NCBI GenBank assembly: GCA_002360535.1
Contig: DEQR01000019.1
Coordinates: 1 to 15,659, forward strand
From: Thiobacillus sp. UBA3361
GTDB lineage: Bacteria; Pseudomonadota; Gammaproteobacteria; Burkholderiales; Thiobacillaceae
Direction of reading: 5' to 3'
Length of the DNA: 15,659 nt
Positions 1-6,429 of this stretch are shown piece by piece. The notes beneath the pieces were generated by a model. It made no database searches. It saw only the letters and a list, made by a program, of their open reading frames with translations, and was not told the DNA's origin. The position numbers and the translations under genes are program-made. Numbering within the stretch: the first letter of the stretch is position 1; each line of letters starts with the position of its first letter.

Positions 1-671
1 ACCTCGGTCTTGCCGCTGCCGGTGACCCCGTGCAGCAGCCAGACGGCGAACTGCCCGGCGCTGCCGCGGATGGCGTTGACCGCCGCGGCCTGTTCGGTGG
101 TCAGTTCGGGCGGCCGGGCGGCGGGCGGCCCGGCCGGCGCCGGCCGGGCAGGTTCCAGCCAGCCCTTGCGCAGCCAGTCCCGCGCCAGGGAGCGGTCTTC
201 GTCCCTCTGATGTACATCCACCGCCCCGGCCTCCAAGCGGGTGGCCAGCGCCCGCTGCCGGGTGGCGCGGGCGGGCAGTCGGGATACGGCATCGCGGCCC
301 GCGGGGGTGAGGGCGTAGGCGGCAGGCTGCGGCAGGCGTGGCGGGCGGGGACGCTTGAGGACCGGCGGCAGGACGCCGAGCAGGGCGGCACCCCGCGGAT
401 GGTGGTAATAGTCGGCGGCGAATCCGGCCAGGGCGAGGATTTCTTTGGGCAGGGGCGGCAGGCCGGGCCCCAGCGGTCGCGCGGGCTTGATCTGCTCGGC
501 GGGCAGGTCGCTCGCGTCGGTCAGGGCCAGCACCACGCCGACCATCAACCGCCGCCCGAAGGGTACCAGCACCCGCCTGCCGACCGGGTCGGCGTCGGCC
601 TCGGCCACCTCCCAGCGGTAATCGAACAATTGGGGTAGGGGTACTTCGAGTGCGACTTTGGCGATCTTCAT
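1..671 (-). CDS. priA: Primosomal protein N' (replication restart helicase PriA), N-terminal part, cut by the window edge
   Basis: PriA is a 3'-to-5' DNA helicase that recognises abandoned replication forks and reloads DnaB through PriB/DnaT/DnaC-type partners. The frame is open from the ATG at 669-671 to the left edge, giving 223 codons of a protein usually about 730 residues long. Residues 1-105 look like the 3'-DNA-binding domain, beginning with the typical VALEVPLPQLFDYRW. A basic, proline-rich linker and winged-helix-like region follow. The helicase domain begins near residue 188 with ELTTEQAAAVNAI, and the Walker A motif GVTGSGKTE (about residues 215-223) lies right at the edge. The start is supported by the family N-terminus; the ribosome binding site is weak. 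It is preceded by the AT-rich DnaA-box region. Identity is secure; only the C-terminal two thirds are unseen. Confidence 0.95.
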   Translation of the reverse strand, partial: MKIAKVALEVPLPQLFDYRWEVAEADADPVGRRVLVPFGRRLMVGVVLALTDASDLPAEQIKPARPLGPGLPPLPKEILALAGFAADYYHHPRGAALLGVLPPVLKRPRPPRLPQPAAYALTPAGRDAVSRLPARATRQRALATRLEAGAVDVHQRDEDRSLARDWLRKGWLEPARPAPAGPPAARPPELTTEQAAAVNAIRGSAGQFAVWLLHGVTGSGKTE

Positions 672-753
672 CAAAGGCTCGGATAGGCGACGAAGCTCAT
701 GTGAATTCTCATTAGTGCGAATGAACTGCCGGATATTCGACAGCTTTTTTCGA

Positions 754-788
754 TTGTCCACGAAACCTGTGGATAACTCTGTGGGCAA
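754..788. promoter_or_regulatory. Cluster of three DnaA-box-like 9-mers
   Basis: Seen directly: TTGTCCACG on the plus strand at 754-762 (7 of 9 to TTATCCACA), TTATCCACA on the minus strand at 768-776 (perfect consensus) and TTGCCCACA on the minus strand at 780-788 (7 of 9). The gaps between them are 5 and 3 bases. The first two point towards each other and the third follows the second in the same direction. Such tight spacing allows cooperative DnaA binding in known sites (oriC, datA, DARS). That DnaA binds here is inference. Confidence 0.6.
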
Positions 789-873
789 GGTGTCATTTAT
801 CGGCAAAGAAGCCTGTGCGAAGGCGCCTCGGGAGGCTTAGCCTAAAAAACGAACAATGCCACAAGTTGTTTTT

Positions 874-886
874 AATCAATGCATTA
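874..886 (+). promoter_or_regulatory. Putative IHF binding site
   Basis: AATCAATGCATTA matches the consensus WATCAANNNNTTR at every defined position, and A/T-rich sequence lies next to it, as is common for IHF sites. It sits between the DnaA-box cluster and the distal DnaA box. IHF would bend the DNA and could bring the two together. A 13-mer with four free positions can occur by chance, so the weight comes from the position in the DnaA-box region. Confidence 0.5.
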
Positions 887-947
887 CATATATGCTTGGG
901 AGCGTGACAGAACACTTGACCCGTTCCGGAAATTGAGTTTGGCCGGC

Positions 948-956
948 TGTGTATAA
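948..956 (-). promoter_or_regulatory. DnaA box (TTATACACA)
   Basis: The minus strand reads TTATACACA, a full match to the TTATNCACA form of the DnaA box (like the R2 box of E. coli oriC). It lies 22 bases from the end of dacB and about 160 bases from the cluster at 754-788. Confidence 0.5.
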
Positions 957-978
957 GTGAATGATGAAATTCTAGGGT

Positions 979-2394
979 TTACTGCTTAAGGACAGGGAAG
1001 GCCCAACCGATCAGGGTGTCCTGAACGAGGGCACCGTGGGGTGCCCGGCCGTGGTTGATCAGCAGCACCAGGATGTGCCGCCGCCCGGTGTCATCCATGA
1101 AATAGCCGGCCAGGTTGCGCGCGCCGTTCAGGGTGCCGGTCTTGAGCCAGGCGCGGCCTGCGGCGGGACTGTCCGGCAAACGGTTTTTCAGGGTGCCCTC
1201 CTGGCCCAGGGCGGGCAGGGAGGCGACGAATTCGTGGAATGCCGGCCGCGTGGCGGCGAAATTCAGCAGCCGGGCCAGGGAGGCGGCGCTGATGCGCTCG
1301 ATGCGGGACAGGCCCGAGCCGTTTTCCAGCACCAGTTCGGGAAACTTCAGGCCGTGGTCCGCCAGCCAGGCGCGTACCGCGTCCTGGCCCTTCTGCCAAG
1401 TGGCCGGGCCGCCGAAGCGGTGCGTGCCCAGGTTGAGGAACAGCATCTTGGCCATGACATTGTTGCTGTATTCGTTCACGTCCAGGATCAGCCGACCCAG
1501 GGGCTGGGAGGCGAACTCCAGGACCGTCCGGGCGCCATCGGGGGCGGTGCCGGGCCGCACCCGGCCGCCGACGCTGCCGCCCAGTTCCCGCCACAGGCTC
1601 AGGAAGACCGCGGCGGTGTTTTCCTCCGGATCGAGCAGGTTCAGCCAGGTCTGCCGCTCGCCGCAGCCATCAGGGTAAAGGCCCTCCACGCGCAGGGTGT
1701 CACCCTGCCGGGTGAAGCGCAGGTCCTTCTGCCAATCGCCGCAGCGTTCCTGGGACACGGTCTGGGCGGCCACGTCGAGTTTCAGGGCGGGGGGGTCCAG
1801 TTGTCCTTCCACGGCGGTGGCACGCGGCCCGAGGCGCAGGCCCAAGGCATTGTGGTTGACCAGCAGGGCGGCCGGCTGGGCGTTGTAGGCCCGCAGGGGC
1901 TCCTGGTCGAAGGCGCCGGGGTCGGCGGGTTCGATGGCATACAGGCCGTTGTCCAGGATCACGTCGCCCTGGATGTGCTGGATGCCGCGGGCGCGGATTT
2001 CCCGCAGCAACAGCCAGAAACGTTCCAGGGTCAGGCCCGGATCGCCGCCGCCCTTGAGAATCAGGTTGCCCAACAGGCGGCTGTCCTTGACCGGAGCGTC
2101 GGCCAGGACGGCGGTATGCCAGGTGTGTGCCGGGCCGAGGCGGTCCAGGGCGGCCAGGGTGGTCAGCAGCTTCATCACCGAGGCCGGGTTGAAGGAGCGT
2201 AGCTCCCCGTGCGCTAGGCGCGGCTCGGGGGCGCCGACTTCCTGGAGGATGAGGCCGATGTGGCTGTCCGGGATGCCGGTGAGCTGCAGCGCCGCGCTCA
2301 CGGGAGAGGGTAATTCGGCAAGGACAGCGGCGGGCGGCAGGGCCAGGCAGAGACCCAGGCCCAGTTTGATGATGCGTTCAGGGGCGCGGCGCAA
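979..2394 (-). CDS. dacB: D-alanyl-D-alanine carboxypeptidase/endopeptidase (PBP4, DacB family)
   Basis: This is a periplasmic low-molecular-weight penicillin-binding protein of the S13 peptidase family. It trims the terminal D-Ala of peptidoglycan stem peptides and cuts cross-links. All three active-site motifs are present: SVMK (nucleophile Ser72, Lys75), SNN (310-312) and KTG (418-420), plus ENGSGLSR before the last. Numbering is from a TTG start at 2392-2394, giving 471 residues. That start leaves a clean signal peptide: basic RRAPERIIK, hydrophobic LGLGLCLALPPAAVLA, then ELPS. The frame is open to an ATG at 2457, but that would overlap tviC by 80 bases, lacks a ribosome binding site and adds a Trp/Arg-rich tail in front of the signal peptide. 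With the TTG the overlap is 17 bases, implying cotranscription with tviC. Function is sure; the start is less so. Confidence 0.9.
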   Translation of the reverse strand: MRRAPERIIKLGLGLCLALPPAAVLAELPSPVSAALQLTGIPDSHIGLILQEVGAPEPRLAHGELRSFNPASVMKLLTTLAALDRLGPAHTWHTAVLADAPVKDSRLLGNLILKGGGDPGLTLERFWLLLREIRARGIQHIQGDVILDNGLYAIEPADPGAFDQEPLRAYNAQPAALLVNHNALGLRLGPRATAVEGQLDPPALKLDVAAQTVSQERCGDWQKDLRFTRQGDTLRVEGLYPDGCGERQTWLNLLDPEENTAAVFLSLWRELGGSVGGRVRPGTAPDGARTVLEFASQPLGRLILDVNEYSNNVMAKMLFLNLGTHRFGGPATWQKGQDAVRAWLADHGLKFPELVLENGSGLSRIERISAASLARLLNFAATRPAFHEFVASLPALGQEGTLKNRLPDSPAAGRAWLKTGTLNGARNLAGYFMDDTGRRHILVLLINHGRAPHGALVQDTLIGWAFPVLKQ

Positions 2395-3415
2395 GGTCCG
2401 CCACGTACCAGTCCATGGCCTCCTCCAGGCCTTCCTTGATGCGGTGGGTGGGTTCATAGCCCAACAGGGTACGTGCTTTGCTCACATCCGCAAGGGAGTG
2501 GCGCACGTCGCCGGCGCGGAAGTCCCGGTAGCTGGGTCGGAATTCGCGCAGATGCGGGAAACGCGGTTCCAGGATGGAGCGGATGGCCTCGAACAGGTCA
2601 TTGAGCGTCGTGCGGTCGCCCACCGCTATGTTATAGACCTGGTCGGTCGCGGCCTCGTCTGCCACCGTGGCCGCCAGCAGGTTGGCCTGCACGGTGTTGG
2701 CGATGTAGCAGAAGTCGCGGCTGGTCTCGCCGTCGCCGTTGATCCACACGGTCTCGTCGTGGATCATGGCCGCGGTCCACTTGGGCACCACGGCGGCATA
2801 GGCGCCGTTGGGGTCCTGGTGGGCGCCGAAGATGTTGAAGTAGCGCAGACCGATGGTCTTGAAGCCGTAGGTGCGGGCGAACACCGCCGCGTATTGCTCG
2901 TTGACCAGCTTGGTCACGGCGTAGGGCGACAGGGGATTGCCGATACGGTCTTCCACCTTGGGCAGTCCGGGGTGGTCGCCGTAGGTGGAACTGGAGGCGG
3001 CATAGACGAAGCGCGCCACCTTTGCGTCCCGCGCCGCCACCAGCATGTTGAGGAAACCGTCGATGTTGGCGCCGTTGGTGGTGATCGGGTCCTCGATGGA
3101 GCGCGGCACTGAGCCCAGGGCGGCCTGGTGCAGCACGTAGTCGGTGCCGGCGCAGGCGCGGCGGCAGTCTTCCAGCCGGCGGATGTCGCCTTCGATGAAC
3201 GTGAAGCGTGACCACTGCGCCGGCGTGACCGCCGCCCGAATCTGCTCCAGGTTGTGGCGATGGCCGGTGGCGAAGTTGTCTAGCCCCACCACCTGCTGAT
3301 CCAGCCTGAGCAGGGTCTCCAGCAGGTTGCAGCCGATGAAGCCGGCCACGCCAGTGATCAGCCAGGTTTTCGGTGTGCCGGGCAGGCGGGCGGTCAGATC
3401 GGTGTAGGCGCTCAT
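2378..3415 (-). CDS. tviC: UDP-N-acetylglucosamine(-uronate) 4-epimerase, TviC/WbpP type
   Basis: This cytosolic short-chain dehydrogenase-family epimerase interconverts UDP-GlcNAc/UDP-GalNAc or the matching uronates. With the dehydrogenase encoded just upstream it would supply UDP-GalNAcA for surface polysaccharide. Of its 345 residues, the N-terminus ELPxxPKxWLITGVAGFIG-like segment contains the NAD-binding GVAGFIG (22-28). The catalytic region follows with SSSTYGDHPG (141-150) and YAVTK (Tyr165, Lys169). ALGSVPRSIEDP and GDGETSRDFCYI are typical of the WbpP/TviC group rather than plain GalE, as is the length. It lies 93 bases after tviB in the same direction and runs into dacB. The ribosome binding site is weak, so translation may rely on the mRNA from tviB. 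The exact substrate (acetylated sugar or uronate) cannot be decided from sequence. Confidence 0.88.
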   Translation of the reverse strand: MSAYTDLTARLPGTPKTWLITGVAGFIGCNLLETLLRLDQQVVGLDNFATGHRHNLEQIRAAVTPAQWSRFTFIEGDIRRLEDCRRACAGTDYVLHQAALGSVPRSIEDPITTNGANIDGFLNMLVAARDAKVARFVYAASSSTYGDHPGLPKVEDRIGNPLSPYAVTKLVNEQYAAVFARTYGFKTIGLRYFNIFGAHQDPNGAYAAVVPKWTAAMIHDETVWINGDGETSRDFCYIANTVQANLLAATVADEAATDQVYNIAVGDRTTLNDLFEAIRSILEPRFPHLREFRPSYRDFRAGDVRHSLADVSKARTLLGYEPTHRIKEGLEEAMDWYVADLAPRP

Positions 3416-3456
3416 GGTGTGCTCGGAAAGGCCGTCAAGCCGGTGCGGGCCGGATG

Positions 3457-3491
3457 CCGGGCGGTTTCCCCCGGTCTCCCGCGTCGCCCGG
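3457..3491. other. Hairpin in the tviB-tviC spacer
   Basis: CCGGGCG (3457-3463) and CGCCCGG (3485-3491) form a perfect 7-bp GC stem around a 21-base loop, in the 93-base gap between tviB and tviC. No T-run follows on the minus strand, so it is not a standard terminator. It could stabilise or process the mRNA, or reduce downstream expression. Confidence 0.35.
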
Positions 3492-3508
3492 AACGGCGGG
3501 GATCTGGA

Positions 3509-4789
3509 TCAAAGCCGCCAGAGCGTATAGCCAGCAGCAGCTACCGCCGCCGGATCGTAGGCCGACTTGACGTCCACGAAGGTGCCGCCTTTCCTGAGTT
3601 TTCCGGTCAGCTCAGGGAAGGGCATACCCAGGTATTCCTTATGGGCCACGGCGGCGACGAAGGCGTCGGCCTCGGGCAGTTTGTCCCAGGGGGTGAGGGT
3701 GATGCCGTATTCGTGCTCGGCCTCGGGCGGCTCGGCGATGGGATCGTGCACCGCTACGTCGCAGCCGAAGTCCTTCAGCTCGCGCACCACATCGGCCACC
3801 TTCGAGTTGCGCAGGTCGGGGCAGTTCTCCTTGAAGGTCAGGCCCAGCACGGTGACTTTGGCACCCTTCACGGCCGATCCGGCCTTGATCAGGTACTTGA
3901 CCGTTTGTTGCGCGACGTAGGCTGCCATGCCGTCGTTGATCCGTCGGCCGGCCAGGATGACCTGGGGGTGGTAGCCCAGCATCTCCGCTTTGTGGGTCAG
4001 GTAATAGGGATCGACACCGATGCAGTGGCCGCCCACCAGGCCGGGACGGAAGGGCAGGAAGTTCCACTTGGTGCCGGCGGCCTGCAAGACCTCCAGGGTA
4101 TCGATGCCCAGGCGGTCGAAGATCAGCGCCAGTTCGTTCATCAGGGCGATGTTCAGGTCGCGCTGGGTGTTCTCGATTACCTTGGCGGCCTCGGCCACCT
4201 TGATGCTGCTGGCGCGATGCACGCCGGCGGTGATCACCGATTCGTACAGGTCGCCGACGATCTTCAGGGTCTCCGCGTCGTCGCCGGACACCACTTTCAC
4301 GATCCTGGTGATGGTGCGCTCCTTGTCACCGGGGTTCACACGCTCGGGGGAATAGCCCACATGGAAGTCGCGCATCCACTTCATGCCGGAATGCTGTTCC
4401 AGCAGGGGGATGCACACCTCTTCGGTGGCGCCGGGATAGACCGTGGATTCATAAACCACGATGGCGCCCTTCTTCATGTATTTGCCCACCGTGGTTGATG
4501 AACCGACCAGGGGCGAGAAATCGGGGATGTGCGCCTCATCCACCGGCGTGGGGACGGCGACGATGATCACGTCGGCCTTGCCGATGGTGCTGGGATCGGT
4601 GGATACGGTCAGGCGGGTCGCTGCCTTAAGGTCCTCGCTGCTCACCTCGCCGGTGGGGTCGCAGTAGTTCTTGTAGTTGGCGATCTTGGCCTCGGACAGG
4701 TCATAGCCTATGGTTTCGAACTTCCTGCCGAATTCCACGGCGAGGGGCAGGCCCACATAGCCCAGGCCCACGACGGCGACGGTGGTCAT
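3509..4789 (-). CDS. tviB: UDP-N-acetyl-hexosamine 6-dehydrogenase, TviB/WbpO type
   Basis: This enzyme oxidises C6 of UDP-GlcNAc or UDP-GalNAc in two NAD-dependent steps to the uronic acid, the committed step to UDP-GalNAcA. At 426 residues it is the usual TviB/WbpO length. The N-terminal Rossmann motif is GLGYVG (8-13). YESTVYPG (113-120) and GYSPERVNPGD are group-typical. The middle domain carries AKVIENTQRDLNIALMNE, and the catalytic cysteine is Cys256 in GGHCIGVDPYY. A C-terminal UDP-binding domain with GLTFKENCPDLRNSK follows. AAGG-AGT just upstream of the ATG (AAGGAG, 8 bases away) gives a strong start. It heads the tviB-tviC-dacB unit and is divergent from the protease gene. No polysaccharide assembly or export gene lies nearby, so the product it feeds is unknown. 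Confidence 0.92.
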   Translation of the reverse strand: MTTVAVVGLGYVGLPLAVEFGRKFETIGYDLSEAKIANYKNYCDPTGEVSSEDLKAATRLTVSTDPSTIGKADVIIVAVPTPVDEAHIPDFSPLVGSSTTVGKYMKKGAIVVYESTVYPGATEEVCIPLLEQHSGMKWMRDFHVGYSPERVNPGDKERTITRIVKVVSGDDAETLKIVGDLYESVITAGVHRASSIKVAEAAKVIENTQRDLNIALMNELALIFDRLGIDTLEVLQAAGTKWNFLPFRPGLVGGHCIGVDPYYLTHKAEMLGYHPQVILAGRRINDGMAAYVAQQTVKYLIKAGSAVKGAKVTVLGLTFKENCPDLRNSKVADVVRELKDFGCDVAVHDPIAEPPEAEHEYGITLTPWDKLPEADAFVAAVAHKEYLGMPFPELTGKLRKGGTFVDVKSAYDPAAVAAAGYTLWRL

Positions 4790-4816
4790 GTAACACTCCT
4801 TGTTGATGGTTGGCGC

Positions 4817-4822
4817 ATTTTA
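4817..4822 (-). promoter_or_regulatory. Possible -10 box of the tviB operon
   Basis: The minus strand reads TAAAAT (5 of 6 to TATAAT) 28 bases before the tviB ATG. That would place the start of transcription near 4810 and leave a short leader that still includes the AAGGAG ribosome binding site. No good -35 hexamer is found at the right distance, so an activator may be needed. Confidence 0.35.
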
Positions 4823-4885
4823 CAGTGGTGGGCGCGGCAGGAACTGCGTGGCACCATTCAGCCTGTCGGAACCCTCACAGTACGC

Positions 4886-5635
4886 ATGCGCTTCACGACC
4901 CCACTAATAGCGGCACTCCTTTGCATGCACTTAAACGCGCGCGCGGGGGATATCGTCGATCTGTTGCCGCGCATCAAGCCTTCGGTGGTGGGTATCGGCA
5001 CCCTGCACCCCACCCGCAACCCGCGCCTCAAGCTGGCCGGGACCGGCTTCGTGGTGGGCGACGGCCGGCAGGTGGTCACCAATGCCCATGTCCCGCCCCT
5101 GCTGCTGGACTTGGAACACAAGGAAACCCTGGCGGTTGTCGTCCGCCGCGGCGAGCAGGTGGAGATCCGCTCCGCCGAGCGTGTCGTCGCCGACGAGGAA
5201 CACGACCTGCTGTTGCTCAGGGTGGGCGGCACGCCCCTGCCGGCGCTGACCCTGGGTGATTCGGACAAGGCGCGCGAAGGCCAGACGCTCTATTTCACCG
5301 GCTATCCCCTGGGCGCGATCCTCGGCCTCTACCCGGCCACCCACCGCGCCGGCCTGGCGGCCATCGCCCCGGTATTCAGCCCGCCGGGGGGCGCGAAAGG
5401 CCTCACCGGCAAATTGATCCGCCGCGCCCAGGAACCCTTCCTGATCTTCCAGTTGGATGCCACGGCCTATCCTGGCAACAGCGGCAGCCCGCTGTACGAC
5501 CCGGATACGGGCGCGGTGCTGGGCATCGTCAATTCGGTATTCGTCAAGGGTGCAAAGGAAAACGCGCTGACCAATCCCAGCGGCATCAGCTATGCGATTC
5601 CGGCGCGTTATATCGACAATCTGCTCAAGCAGTGA
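4886..5635 (+). CDS. Exported trypsin-like serine protease (S1 family, no PDZ domain)
   Basis: This is a 249-residue chymotrypsin-fold protease predicted to act in the periplasm or outside the cell. Residues 1-20 form a short signal peptide (MRFTTPLIAALLCMHLNARA, then GDIVD). The full catalytic triad is visible: His68 in VVTNAHV, Asp107 in EEHDLLLL and Ser199 in GNSGSPLYD. GTGFVVGDGRQVVTNAH and the late GISYAIPARYI strongly resemble the protease domain of DegP/HtrA proteins, but the protein stops right after that domain, so it lacks PDZ modules. The frame is open further upstream to 4529, inside tviB on the other strand. The ATG at 4886 is chosen because it gives the signal peptide. The ribosome binding site is poor. 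It stands alone on the plus strand, and its substrate is unknown. Confidence 0.85.
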   Translation: MRFTTPLIAALLCMHLNARAGDIVDLLPRIKPSVVGIGTLHPTRNPRLKLAGTGFVVGDGRQVVTNAHVPPLLLDLEHKETLAVVVRRGEQVEIRSAERVVADEEHDLLLLRVGGTPLPALTLGDSDKAREGQTLYFTGYPLGAILGLYPATHRAGLAAIAPVFSPPGGAKGLTGKLIRRAQEPFLIFQLDATAYPGNSGSPLYDPDTGAVLGIVNSVFVKGAKENALTNPSGISYAIPARYIDNLLKQ

Positions 5636-5753
5636 CCCGCCCATTTTCGGGATACGGGGCAGCCTTGGGTGGATTCCCGAAGCGCTTCTCCGCCACAGCG
5701 GACATGGCCGTTGCCAGGGGCGACGGGGGCGGATCGCAAGCCGGCCCCGGGTG

Positions 5754-5759
5754 TAAGAT
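5754..5759 (+). promoter_or_regulatory. Possible -10 box for a leaderless GNAT mRNA
   Basis: TAAGAT (4 of 6 to TATAAT), preceded by TG, ends 7 bases before the ATG at 5767. Transcription would start at or within a base or two of the start codon. No Shine-Dalgarno-like sequence precedes this ATG, which fits a leaderless message. No convincing -35 hexamer is present. Confidence 0.35.
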
Positions 5760-5766
5760 CAAAGCC

Positions 5767-6429
5767 ATGGCGCATCCCAGCCCACGCATCCGCCACACCC
5801 GGCCGGACGACATCCCTGACCTGATCGCGCTGCAGCGGCGAGTCTATCCCTACATCCCGCCTTTCTCGGAACACAAGTTCCGGCACCAGCTGGAGGTTTT
5901 CCCCCAGGGGCAGATCATGGTGGAACTGGATGGCCGGCCGGTGGGCGCGGCCAGTTCCCTCATCGTTTCCTGGGACGAGTGGGCCGGGCCCCACACCTGG
6001 AAGGAGGTCACCGCCTCGGGCACCTTCGACAACCACAACCCGGCGGGGCGCACCCTCTACGGGGCGGAGGTGTTCGTGGACCCGGCGCTGCGCGGCCACG
6101 GCCTGGGCCATCTGCTGTACCTTGGCCGCCAGCGGGTGTGCCGGGCCATGAACCTGAAACGCATCATCGCCTGTGGCCGGCTGCCGGGCTACCACCGGCA
6201 TGCCGCCGACCTGACCCCGGAGCAGTACGCCCAGAAGGTGGTGTGGGGCGACATCTGCGACCCGGTGCTGGGCTTCCAGATGCACGAGGGTTTCCACTAT
6301 TGCGGGGTGATCGAGGATTACCTGCCGGAGGATCGGGAGTCTCTGGGCCACGCCTCCCTGATCGTCTGGCTGAACCCGGATTTCGACCCGGAACGGCCCA
6401 CCGTCATTCCCGAGGAGGTTCCCCTATGA
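5767..6429 (+). CDS. GNAT-family N-acetyltransferase, partner of the adjacent nitrilase
   Basis: This 220-residue protein of the GCN5-related acetyltransferase fold would transfer acetyl from acetyl-CoA to an unknown amine. The acetyl-CoA-binding signature is RGHGLG (109-114), within VDPALRGHGLGHLLY. The N-terminus IRHTRPDDIPDLIAL is the usual first strand and helix of the fold. In other bacteria (for example B. subtilis YhcX) this type of GNAT domain is fused in front of a nitrilase domain in one chain of about 510 residues. Here the two are separate genes, 220 plus 291 residues, joined by an ATGA overlap. The frame is open further upstream to 5632, but the ATG at 5767 matches the domain start. 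A possible -10 box lies immediately upstream. Confidence 0.85.
   Translation: MAHPSPRIRHTRPDDIPDLIALQRRVYPYIPPFSEHKFRHQLEVFPQGQIMVELDGRPVGAASSLIVSWDEWAGPHTWKEVTASGTFDNHNPAGRTLYGAEVFVDPALRGHGLGHLLYLGRQRVCRAMNLKRIIACGRLPGYHRHAADLTPEQYAQKVVWGDICDPVLGFQMHEGFHYCGVIEDYLPEDRESLGHASLIVWLNPDFDPERPTVIPEEVPL

Larger units (their letters stand above)
672..978. other. AT-rich gene-free region upstream of priA with DnaA/IHF-type sites
   Basis: About 307 bases without a convincing gene lie between the end of dacB and the start of priA, both on the minus strand. The stretch is visibly richer in A and T than the GC-rich genes around it, especially 841-900. It holds a cluster of DnaA-box-like sequences at 754-788, an IHF consensus match at 874-886 and a second perfect DnaA box at 948-956 (listed separately). 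It must also carry the priA promoter, but no clear -35/-10 pair was found. A 60-codon frame on the plus strand (658-840) has no recognisable protein character and no ribosome binding site, so it is not called. Confidence 0.6.

Noticed and set aside
702..716. Fur-box-like sequence upstream of priA (minus strand TGAGAAT followed by a poor right half)
   Set aside because: The left half fits but the right half matches the 7-1-7 pattern at only three of seven positions, and iron control of priA is not expected.
658..840. A 60-codon plus-strand frame in the AT-rich region upstream of priA
   Set aside because: No ribosome binding site, overlaps the priA start and the DnaA-box cluster, and no recognisable protein character.
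825..869. Short hairpins near A- and T-runs (GCCTC/GAGGC, AGGCT/AGCCT and AACAA/TTGTT) as a dacB terminator
   Set aside because: The GC stems have the A-run on the wrong side for a terminator in either direction, and the stem followed by T on the minus strand is only five AT-rich pairs.
1036..2202. A 388-codon open frame on the plus strand opposite dacB
   Set aside because: Antisense to a DacB gene with all three active-site motifs; no recognisable domain.
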